Source: Candidatus Fermentibacterota bacterium
GTDB lineage: Bacteria > JAFGKV01
Reading direction: 5' to 3'
DNA length: 30,257 nt
Assembly (NCBI GenBank): GCA_030620115.1
Contig: JAUXFG010000036.1
Span: 1-30,257, forward strand
Shown: piece after piece, positions 24,430-30,257 of the stretch
Position numbering within the stretch: position 1 is the first letter of the stretch
Layout of the letters: every line of letters begins with the position of its first letter
The notes under the pieces: generated by a model
What the model was told of the DNA's origin: nothing
The model's database searches: none
The model's input: the letters and a program-made list of their open reading frames with translations, nothing else
Made by a program: the position numbers and the translations under genes

Positions 24430-26217
24430 ATGCCCGCACAGCTGACGATTCTTGCGCTCATCCTATTGACGAGCGGTGATTTTGTCGAGCGATTTCCCTA
24501 CGACGACGTGGTGGTGCTCGAACATGAGACCAGGATCACGATTTTGCCCGATGCCAAGGCCATGGTCTGGGAGCGGGTCGTATCCATGCCGTTGACGCTT
24601 GAAGGACGGGAAGATTTCTCCGATGTACGTATCCCATTCTTTGCTCCATTGCAGAGGATCCATATTCTCTCATGCAAGACCACGAGTTCTGATGGCGCCG
24701 TGATCGAGGCGGAGCCGCATGCCTTCAATCCTGTGACTCCTGATGGCTATGGGAAGGCGCCTGACTTCGTGGGATTTCGGGAGTTGGTGGTCAGCCCTCC
24801 CGGAGTGGAGGAGGAGACGGAGATCGAACTGGTGTATGTGGTTGAAGACTCCGCTGCGTCGTTTCCCTGGTGGGAGATGGAAGTTGCGGTGGGGCAGATT
24901 CACCCGGTGCTGCAACGAACCGTTCGAGTGGAAAACAGATCAGGTGCTTCGTTGTCATGGCAGCTCCTCAACCTCGAGGGAGGCAAACCGGGGCAGGACA
25001 GTACCGCCATCTGGTGGGTGTTCAAGGATCTTCCCGCCTATCCAACGCGGGGAGCGGGGCCACGCGCGTCTACCGTGGTTCCGCGGCTGCTTCTGACGAC
25101 GTGCCCATCGTGGGAGGCGCTTTCTGCGTGGAGCCACTCGACGCTTTGTCAGGACAGTCTCTTGCCTGATGAGTTCATGGATAGCCTTTCCACATCCATA
25201 GCCGATGCCGTATCAAGGCTTGACAGTCTGGAAGCGGTCCTCGACGTGGTTGATGATTTCGTGGACGAGGTTCCGGCGCCGGATCGGCGATTCTGGATAT
25301 GCCGGCCTTATGCCAGGTTGATGGAAACCGGGCATGCGGAGCCCTGGGAGCATTCGGCCCTTGTGGCATTGTTGGCGAGAAGAGCGGGCTTCGCTGCAAC
25401 GGTTTGTCTTCTGGGACCACCGGTCTCCAAGGAAACCCTCCCTCTGATCGAGCTGCTCCCCGATCCTGTGGTGCTGATCACCGGGCAGGAACCCCTCTGG
25501 CTGACCGAAAATGGAGTGAGGAAATGGCCCGAGAGGCATGGGCCCTTCTCCTTCTTGCCTCTGATCCCCAGGGAGGCGGAGCCGGTTCTTGATCCAGGCA
25601 TCGGCCCGTGCACTGGCCATGTGGTGGTCCGCGCAAGAGCTGAGGGAGAGGACAGCCTTGTTTTCCGAGGAGAGATCAGGCTCTCGGCCGCATTGATACC
25701 GGCTGGGGCTCGCGGGGGCGCGCCGGAGAAATGGCTCAAGAAACGAATCGCTTCGGCGCTAGAGGACCCCGATGATCTCGAATTTCAGGTCCAGGGGCTG
25801 TGGCGAGGAGGAGCGGTCTACGCCTTCAACGGAGGTCTTCGTCTCAAGGATACATTCGAGATCCATGGAGAGCTCGAGAAGCTATTCGGGAGCGCTTGGG
25901 TACCCCCTCGGGCCACGGTATTCAGGGCACCGGCGCGAGTCCCCGTCTTGGTTCCTCTTCCTGTGGACCTGACCTGTGATCTCCGGCTGAAAAAAGCCGA
26001 CTCCTGGTCAGTTCTTTGCCCTGAGGAGGGCTCTGTGCGGGAGACCGAGATTGGCAGCTTTGAGGTGCGGATCGAGGCTGGAGAAGGAGAACGGCGTATC
26101 GTTCGCCATTTGAGGCTGCTTAGCGGGTGGTTCGATGAAGACGGGATGCATCAAGTCAGAGAATTGCTGTCTTTGGAGGGGCAACGAGCCACGAAATCAG
26201 TGATGATAGTGCGGTAA
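24430..26217 (+). CDS. Exported DUF3857-type protein with a degenerate transglutaminase core
   Basis: 595 residues, starting one base after the upstream stop with GGAAGGGGG before it. Signal peptide MPAQLTILALILLTSG. Its N-terminal half follows the DUF3857 layout of its neighbour (TRITILPDAKAMVWERVVSMPL, then SFPWWEMEV and VLQRTVRV). The region corresponding to the catalytic core is GHAEPWEHSALVALLARRAGF: counting back from the shared Gly, the Cys position is Pro. The His position (LPDPVVLI) and the Asp position (LWLTENG) are also replaced, so it should lack protease or transferase activity. It probably works as a partner of the upstream active protein. No terminator is seen; the hup promoter begins 14 bases later. 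Confidence 0.8.
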   Translation: MPAQLTILALILLTSGDFVERFPYDDVVVLEHETRITILPDAKAMVWERVVSMPLTLEGREDFSDVRIPFFAPLQRIHILSCKTTSSDGAVIEAEPHAFNPVTPDGYGKAPDFVGFRELVVSPPGVEEETEIELVYVVEDSAASFPWWEMEVAVGQIHPVLQRTVRVENRSGASLSWQLLNLEGGKPGQDSTAIWWVFKDLPAYPTRGAGPRASTVVPRLLLTTCPSWEALSAWSHSTLCQDSLLPDEFMDSLSTSIADAVSRLDSLEAVLDVVDDFVDEVPAPDRRFWICRPYARLMETGHAEPWEHSALVALLARRAGFAATVCLLGPPVSKETLPLIELLPDPVVLITGQEPLWLTENGVRKWPERHGPFSFLPLIPREAEPVLDPGIGPCTGHVVVRARAEGEDSLVFRGEIRLSAALIPAGARGGAPEKWLKKRIASALEDPDDLEFQVQGLWRGGAVYAFNGGLRLKDTFEIHGELEKLFGSAWVPPRATVFRAPARVPVLVPLPVDLTCDLRLKKADSWSVLCPEEGSVRETEIGSFEVRIEAGEGERRIVRHLRLLSGWFDEDGMHQVRELLSLEGQRATKSVMIVR

Positions 26218-26230
26218 GTGCCGGAGGGAC

Positions 26231-26259
26231 TTGACATTTGGTGCATTGGGTCCGTTAAT
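26231..26259 (+). promoter_or_regulatory. Sigma70-type promoter for hup
   Basis: TTGACA (26231-26236) matches the -35 consensus perfectly. After exactly 17 bases comes GTTAAT (26254-26259), four of six at the -10. It sits 77 bases before the hup start, in the only sizeable gap before this gene. Confidence 0.75.
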
Positions 26260-26335
26260 CTGGCCCCATATCGTATCAGTATTGGTCCCATCGGCGCCGT
26301 GACGTTGTGACACACATACGGAGAGGAGAGTCACT

Positions 26336-26611
26336 ATGACCAAGACCGAAATGGTTGATGCCCTGAGCAAGGCCACCGGCCTTACCAGGAAGGAGACCAC
26401 GACTGTTGCCGATTCGCTGTTCGAAATCGTATCCGAGGCCCTTGCGGGCGGTGAGACGGTTGAAGTTCGCGGCTTCGGGAGTTTCCTAACGAGGCAACGT
26501 AATGAGCGGATTGCGCGCAACCCCAAGACCGGCGAACCAGTCAGGGTTCCCGCGCGCGTCGTGCCCGCCTTTAGGCCCTCCAAAGCGCTCAAGGATAGGG
26601 TCGCCGGATAG
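26336..26611 (+). CDS. hup: HU family DNA-binding protein
   Basis: 91 residues, the standard length. HU dimers bend and compact DNA. The family core is exact in layout: helical MTKTEMVDALSKATGLTRKET, then GETVEVRGFGSFLTRQRNER, the DNA-contacting arm region ARNPKTGEPVRVPAR and the tail PAFRPSKALKD. GGAGAGGAGAG precedes the ATG. It has its own promoter and is followed without a gap by the 31-codon gene below. Subfamily (HU or IHF-like) cannot be settled from this single copy. Confidence 0.96.
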   Translation: MTKTEMVDALSKATGLTRKETTTVADSLFEIVSEALAGGETVEVRGFGSFLTRQRNERIARNPKTGEPVRVPARVVPAFRPSKALKDRVAG

Positions 26612-26707
26612 ATGCCCAGTGGGAAGAAGCGCAAACGCCACAAGATTGCTACCCACAAGAGGAAGAAAAGGCGCAGGGCGAATAGGCATAAGAAGAAGCT
26701 AAGATAG
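26612..26707 (+). CDS. AURKAIP1/COX24-domain small basic protein, probably ribosome-associated
   Basis: 31 residues: MPSGKKRKRHKIATHKRKK, then RRRANRHKKKLR. It matches the well-known short bacterial proteins of the COX24/AURKAIP1 class (MPSGKKRKRHKMATHKRKKR...) that are annotated as small-subunit ribosomal components in Bacteroidota and relatives. More than half of the residues are Lys, Arg or His. The ATG directly abuts the TAG of hup, so translation is probably coupled; there is only a weak RBS (AAGGATAGGG). A hairpin terminator follows 12 bases later. Many gene callers miss genes this short. Confidence 0.85.
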   Translation: MPSGKKRKRHKIATHKRKKRRRANRHKKKLR

Positions 26708-26718
26708 CAGCTGGTTTG

Positions 26719-26748
26719 GGGCGAGGGTCATTTGAGAGATCCTCGCCC
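26719..26748 (+). terminator. Hairpin terminator after hup and the COX24-like gene
   Basis: GGGCGAGG (26719-26726) pairs with CCTCGCCC (26741-26748) around a 14-base loop, followed by TTTCC. The U-tract is weak, but the position immediately after the small gene supports a terminator. Confidence 0.65.
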
Positions 26749-26775
26749 TTTCCTGCATTTGAGTTCCATTGCTAC

Positions 26776-26979
26776 GTTAGCCCGGACTTCTCACGGGCTC
26801 TCGAAGCGAAACCGCCGAAATGGTTCTGAATGCGAGGCTTGCGACTGAAGACCTCGAAGGCGTATCCCCTGTCCGCCAGCTGGCGGATCGAGAAGGCCGA
26901 CGGAGTCCGCCAGCTGGCGGAAAGCAGGCGCTGCCATATGGGCGGTTGTGACCGACAGTTGGTGAGAAATTCGGGTTAG
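26776..26979. repeat. Family C element (copy C2) carrying two palindromes
   Basis: Left end GTTAGCCCGGACTTCTCAC and right end GGTGAGAAATTCGGGTTAG are inverted repeats. The interior shares GAGGCTTGCGAC and GGCGTATCCCCTG with C1 (3363-3552). Two copies of the 16-bp palindrome TCCGCCAGCTGGCGGA, at 26872-26887 and 26906-26921, lie within it and are absent from C1, as though inserted later. Confidence 0.8.
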
Positions 26980-26997
26980 GAAAAAGAGCGACGGAGA

Positions 26998-27074
26998 GCG
27001 CCCGTAGCTCAGCTGGATAGAGCGTCTGCCTCCGGAGCAGAAGGTCGCGCGTTCGAATCGCGCCGGGCGTACCA
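26998..27074 (+). tRNA. tRNA-Arg (anticodon CCG)
   Basis: Acceptor GCGCCCG pairs with CGGGCGT (a G-U closing pair), followed by discriminator A and an encoded CCA. The D arm (AGCTCAGCTGGATAGAGC), anticodon stem TCTGC/GCAGA with loop CTCCGGA, variable AGGTC and T arm GCGCG-TTCGAAT-CGCGC are all standard. CCG reads the Arg codon CGG. Confidence 0.96.
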
Positions 27075-27080
27075 GCCAAG

Positions 27081-27110
27081 GGGGAGTCCGTTCTCGGACT
27101 CCCCTCTTTT
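27081..27110 (+). terminator. Strong intrinsic terminator after tRNA-Arg
   Basis: A perfect 10-bp stem GGGGAGTCCG/CGGACTCCCC with a TTCT loop is followed by TCTTTT, 6 bases after the tRNA. Confidence 0.93.
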
Positions 27111-27175
27111 GGTTGTTGTTTTGTGGAGTTGGACAACACAAAGACGTCATGGTCACTGTGAGGGATGCGGGCTCA

Positions 27176-27799
27176 CTAATCCAGAGAAAAGCTGAAGACC
27201 ATGGATACCCAGACGCCAACTTTCTTGTGGCGGAACGAGGCCGGTCTGAATAGCATGCGCGAGGCCGCTTCTCTTACCGAATCAAAAAAAACGTCGTGGC
27301 CCGAGATGATCCTTACCTCTTTCACTCTGCCGTCGGTATCCACGAAGAGATGCGCGCGTACGCGACCTTGGATCTCGGCTGCCACTGCAAGACGGGGATA
27401 TTCCGGATTCCTATACTTGATAATCTCTGGTTTGGTGTCGTGAGGTGTATAAACTCCAGGAGCAGGGAATAGCTTGACAGGCGCCTCCAGAACTTCCCTA
27501 TCCGGGTCGAGCAACGTGGATGCGATAGTGTTGTCCGGCGGGACTTGCTCGTCGTCTTCCGCCTCCACTGGTATCATAGGCCGCGGAATGGGTTCTGGCT
27601 TCTTCGGAGGGAGTTCAGGGTCAAAGAGCTCTGGCATTGGTATCGGTTCCGGTGCTGGTCTGGACGTGATCCTGACGGTGTAGGTTGGCACCGCAGCCAG
27701 GATGAACAGATGCGTAAGAAGAGCCAAGAGAAGTGCTTTCTTCCGGCAGAGCGCCGAAAAACATCGCTCTCTTTTCGAGGGCATGGTCTGATCAGACAT
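27176..27799 (-). CDS. tonB: Energy transducer TonB
   Basis: 207 residues. TonB passes the energy of the proton gradient to outer-membrane transporters. The N-terminus has a basic stretch and one membrane anchor (KALLLALLTHLFILAAVPTY, residues about 20-40). Next comes a Pro/Glu-rich spacer (PAPEPIPMPELFDPELPP and KPEPIPRPMIPVE). The C-terminal domain begins at YRNPEYPRLAVAAEIQGRV and continues VRAHLFVDTDGRVKEVRIISG ... AASRMLFRPA, the classical TonB_C fold. Start ATG 27799 has AGGGAG at 8 bases; an inner ATG (MPSKRE) is possible. No exbB or exbD is adjacent, so it must use partners elsewhere. It is convergent with the tRNA unit. Confidence 0.93.
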   Translation of the reverse strand: MSDQTMPSKRERCFSALCRKKALLLALLTHLFILAAVPTYTVRITSRPAPEPIPMPELFDPELPPKKPEPIPRPMIPVEAEDDEQVPPDNTIASTLLDPDREVLEAPVKLFPAPGVYTPHDTKPEIIKYRNPEYPRLAVAAEIQGRVRAHLFVDTDGRVKEVRIISGHDVFFDSVREAASRMLFRPASFRHKKVGVWVSMVFSFSLD

Positions 27800-28086
27800 G
27801 ATCTTTCTCCCTATGGCTTGTGCAAGAACAGCTTATCATTTTGACTCCCCATCTTCGGACCGATCATCGCTCCCGAATCCCGCGTACTGCGCGGGGCTCG
27901 ACGTAGCTCTGACTACGCCTCCGGTCTCGCTCCTTCTGGTCGGCCGAATATGGTGCAAATCTGGCCTCCAGGACTCTTAACTCATTCTTCCGTAAGCCCT
28001 TATGCTTCTTCCGAGACTTTGCTCGGAAGAAGAGCCGCCGCTTCGCGTCGGAGAGGTCAGAAGACAGAGGTCAGAGGTCAGCCATA

Positions 28087-28168
28087 TGGAGTGCGGCGAC
28101 ATGTCGCCGCTTTGTTTTTCCGCGACACGTCGCGGAATCTGAAAGCGGCCTCGTGCGGCCGCACTCCA
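28087..28168. repeat. 82-bp cloverleaf/cruciform element
   Basis: The outer stem is TGGAGTGCGG (28087-28096) with CCGCACTCCA (28159-28168). Inside are an 18-bp palindrome GCGGCGACATGTCGCCGC (28093-28110, sharing bases with the outer stem), a stem TTCCGCGAC/GTCGCGGAA (28118-28137) and GCGGCC/GGCCGC (28145-28162). The architecture is the same as in family B, with an unrelated sequence. Confidence 0.85.
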
Positions 28169-28181
28169 AGATTCTGTCCTC

Positions 28182-28209
28182 CGACTTTACCAACATGTTG
28201 GTAAAGTCG
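28182..28209. repeat. 28-bp perfect palindrome
   Basis: CGACTTTACCAACA followed by its exact reverse complement (TGTTGGTAAAGTCG), with no loop. It lies 13 bases after the cruciform at 28087-28168. Confidence 0.9.
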
Positions 28210-28435
28210 CGCCCACTAAGCGGTTGGTTGAGGCCGCCCATCGCGACGCATTTCGTTTTACGTCACTTGGCAATCCCAGCTATCTCACTGGTTAAGCGTT
28301 GCCGGGGTTCCAAAGGTTCAGTGAGAAAGCATACGGCGTCGAAGATGTGCTGACCGATGGTGCAACGCCCGGATGGGGCAGGACGAGATGAGAGCGAGAG
28401 CAGGAACATTCCAATGATGAACCTCCAATTACACA

Positions 28436-28461
28436 GTTCAGGGCCAAAATAGGCCCTGAAC
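28436..28461. repeat. 10-bp stem-loop ahead of the transposase
   Basis: GTTCAGGGCC (28436-28445), loop AAAATA, then GGCCCTGAAC (28452-28461). It lies about 90 bases before the transposase -35 box. In many IS elements such hairpins limit read-through into the transposase; that role is inferred here. Confidence 0.6.
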
Positions 28462-28553
28462 TCGGCGTAAGCCCTTGAAAAATCAAGACTCTTGTCTCAA
28501 ATATCTCCGAAAGCCGTGGTGGAAACTATTTCGCCTCCTCGCGATCCTTTCGC

Positions 28554-28582
28554 TTGACATGTCTTGCTCTCTCTGTTATCGT
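28554..28582 (+). promoter_or_regulatory. Sigma70-type promoter for the transposase
   Basis: TTGACA (28554-28559), a 17-base spacer, then TATCGT (28577-28582), four of six at the -10. It is 45 bases before the transposase ATG and correctly oriented. Confidence 0.75.
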
Positions 28583-28626
28583 TTGTGGTGACGAGCTGAT
28601 TTGTCTCAGGGAAAGGATCTTCCACC

Positions 28627-30257
28627 ATGTTCCCTCGCGTCAAGAAAACCAATCGCAAGGATCGCAGCTACGAGTACTTGGTGATCAGTGAATCATTTCG
28701 TGACAGCAAGGGCCGCTCCACGACCAAGGACCTCGCTTCGCTCGGCAACGTTGATCATTTCTCTAAAACCAGCATCAAGAACCTCATAGATGGACTGATC
28801 CGACTGTTCGAGATCGAGGAGTATGGCCTGAGCGATCAAGTGGAAATCCTCTGTTCGCTTGAGCACGGGAGCATCCTTCTATGGCGCAGTTTGTGGCAGC
28901 GTTTGAAGTTGGATCAGATAGTGGATCAGAATGTGAAGCGGGGAACGAGCCGAGTCAGTATGGACGTGGCCAAATACGTGGAAATGATGGTGGTCAACCG
29001 ATGTGTGAATCCGCTGAGCAAGTTGGCCACGAGCCGGTGGATGGATACCACCTGCTACGCAGCCCTTGAGGGTTATGCCGAGTTGTCACGGGAGGTGGAA
29101 TACTTCTACCGCAGCATGGACTACCTGCTCAAAGCAAAGGAACGGATCGAGAAGGCGATATACGAGCATCTGCGTAATCTGTTCAGCGTGAACGTGCGGT
29201 TGACGTTCTACGACATCACCTCGACCTTCTTCTATGGAGGAAGCTGTCCTCTGGCGGACAACGGGTTCAGCCGAGACATGCGACCGGACAAAAAGCAAGT
29301 GGTGATCGGAGTGGTCACCTCGTATGAGGGCTATCCTCTGAAGCACTATGTGTTCCAAGGAAACCGGCAAGACCAGAGCACGGTGAGCGAGGTGGTACGG
29401 GACCTGCGCCGGGAGTACGGGATAGAGCAAACGATCTTTGTGGGAGATCGGGGTATGATCAGCCGACTGAACCTGGATCAGCTTCAGACCAACGGCTATG
29501 ATTACATAATGGGGGTGAAGGCTCGTCAGGATGAAATGATGTCCATGGTGCTGGAGGATGCCGATTTGTTCGGTGCGGAAGCCATGGAGTGGCGAGGGCT
29601 GCAGATTGCTGAACGGCGGATCGAGGTGAAGGACTTTCTGATCTGGAAGATCGCACTGATCCTGGAGATAGATCAAGATCAACGCCGAAGCGGATGGTGG
29701 AGCGGTCTGTGCGAGATCATCAAGGCAGCAGACAAAGGGAGCGAATTGAGCGTTTCGGATCTGCGAGAGGAGTTGGGACAGCTTGGGGTGCGTGACAGGA
29801 AGAAGCGTCAGAAGATAGGAAGGCTGATGAGTAAGTATCGGGGGCGTTATGAAGAGACGATCCGCTTGGTGTGTGCACGGAACCCGAAACGCGCGGAGCT
29901 GAGCGAACGGCAACGCACAGAGAAGCTTCAGAAACTGACGAAGCAGATCGAGGATCTGTTCAATGGCAAGCGGGAGAACCTGTTGGTACGGTTAGAGAAA
30001 CTCTTTGAGGAGCACAAGCGACGCTACCGACGCTTCTTCAGGTGGACTGGGGGGAAAATGGAGAAGGAGCCAACCGGATACGAGATGGACGGGAAGGCTC
30101 TGGCTGAAGCGAAACTCTACGATGGCGTCTTTGTGTTGACCACTAGCCGGCAGGATCTGCCCCCAGAGAAAGTGGTGGCCTCCTACAAGAATCTCCAGGA
30201 AGTGGAGACGCTTTTCCATGATCTGAAGCACTTTGTTGACATCCATCCTGTCCGCCA
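28627..30257 (+). CDS. IS1634-family DDE transposase (3' end outside window)
   Basis: An open frame from ATG 28627 runs 543 codons without stop to the window edge, so the gene is incomplete only because the window ends. A GGAAAGGATC sequence lies before the start. Landmarks of the IS1634 type are: YDITSTFFYGG (first Asp), FSRDMRPDKKQVVIGVVTS, KHYVFQGNRQDQST, IFVGDRGMISRLNLDQ (second Asp), and near the edge ASYKNLQEVETLFHDLKHFVDIHPVR, which carries the YREK-like Glu region. The long helical insertion between (about residues 360-470) is normal for this family. The frame is intact, so the element could be active. It has a promoter and an upstream hairpin; its left end is not identified. Confidence 0.9.
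   Translation, partial: MFPRVKKTNRKDRSYEYLVISESFRDSKGRSTTKDLASLGNVDHFSKTSIKNLIDGLIRLFEIEEYGLSDQVEILCSLEHGSILLWRSLWQRLKLDQIVDQNVKRGTSRVSMDVAKYVEMMVVNRCVNPLSKLATSRWMDTTCYAALEGYAELSREVEYFYRSMDYLLKAKERIEKAIYEHLRNLFSVNVRLTFYDITSTFFYGGSCPLADNGFSRDMRPDKKQVVIGVVTSYEGYPLKHYVFQGNRQDQSTVSEVVRDLRREYGIEQTIFVGDRGMISRLNLDQLQTNGYDYIMGVKARQDEMMSMVLEDADLFGAEAMEWRGLQIAERRIEVKDFLIWKIALILEIDQDQRRSGWWSGLCEIIKAADKGSELSVSDLREELGQLGVRDRKKRQKIGRLMSKYRGRYEETIRLVCARNPKRAELSERQRTEKLQKLTKQIEDLFNGKRENLLVRLEKLFEEHKRRYRRFFRWTGGKMEKEPTGYEMDGKALAEAKLYDGVFVLTTSRQDLPPEKVVASYKNLQEVETLFHDLKHFVDIHPVR

Larger units (their letters stand above)
27800..28553. repeat. Gene-free gap with large palindromes
   Basis: Upstream of the transposase this region has a CTTCCGAG/CTCGGAAG hairpin (28010-28031), an AGGTCAG short tandem (28056-28082), the 82-bp cruciform (28087-28168) and a 28-bp palindrome (28182-28209). 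It also holds the GTTCAGGGCC/GGCCCTGAAC hairpin (28436-28461). From about 28210 to 28430 I see no gene; short frames look like fragments. No inverted end of the IS could be fixed without the other end. Confidence 0.7.

Noticed and set aside
28210-28430. Possible remnant of a gene (a frame ending near 28388)
   Set aside because: Too short and without a recognisable motif; could be an IS or gene fragment but cannot be supported.
29086-29913. 275-codon minus-strand open frame
   Set aside because: It is antisense to the intact transposase frame, which carries clear family motifs; no RBS.

Overview
The window looks like a chromosomal segment of an uncultured Gram-negative bacterium, most likely from the FCB superphylum or a nearby candidate phylum (Eisenbacteria-, Latescibacterota- or KSB1-like; this placement is inference). 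The clues are two secreted proteins ending in a FlgD/T9SS-type C-terminal module, a GWxTD-type protein, a lone TonB, lipoproteins, a 31-residue COX24/AURKAIP1-like basic protein and strong Shine-Dalgarno sequences. Nearly every real gene is on the + strand. The intergenic DNA is unusually rich in short dispersed repeats.

Layout. 1-3143: a small Cys-rich protein, then the first of two paralogous secreted proteins (about 690 aa) with Asp-rich calcium-type loops. 3144-5653: a repeat-filled gap and the second paralogue. 5816-9176: an Eis-like GNAT acetyltransferase and a secreted GWxTD-domain protein. 9352-9726: a small minus-strand gene of unknown function. 10435-15174: a tight run of thrS (lacking the TGS domain), a DUF3108 exported protein, a protein distantly like deoxyhypusine synthase, and a mannose-1-phosphate guanylyltransferase. 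15701-17632: a small membrane protein and RNase HIII with an enlarged N-terminus. 17959-21770: a two-parvulin-domain lipoprotein prolyl isomerase overlapping a lipoprotein of the sulfatase/alkaline-phosphatase superfamily with TPRs. 22479-26217: two adjacent DUF3857/transglutaminase-type exported proteins; the second has lost the catalytic residues. 26231-26748: promoter, HU, the COX24-like gene and a hairpin terminator. 26998-27110: tRNA-Arg(CCG) and its terminator. 27176-27799: tonB on the minus strand. 28554 to the end: an IS1634-type transposase that runs off the window.

The dominant theme is the cell envelope: secreted, lipidated and periplasmic proteins, a GDP-mannose precursor enzyme and a TonB, mixed with housekeeping genes (thrS, rnhC, hup, tRNA). 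The most unusual structural signal is the intergenic repeat mosaic. At least five families recur, several with cruciform or cloverleaf-like symmetry, and they abut gene ends so closely that two genes take their stop codon from the edge of a repeat. No complete defence system, CRISPR array or prophage is visible. The best candidates for new biology are the repeat mosaic, the paralogue pair with a homogenised 3' module, the deoxyhypusine-synthase-like gene lacking the catalytic Lys motif, and the active/inactive transglutaminase pair.
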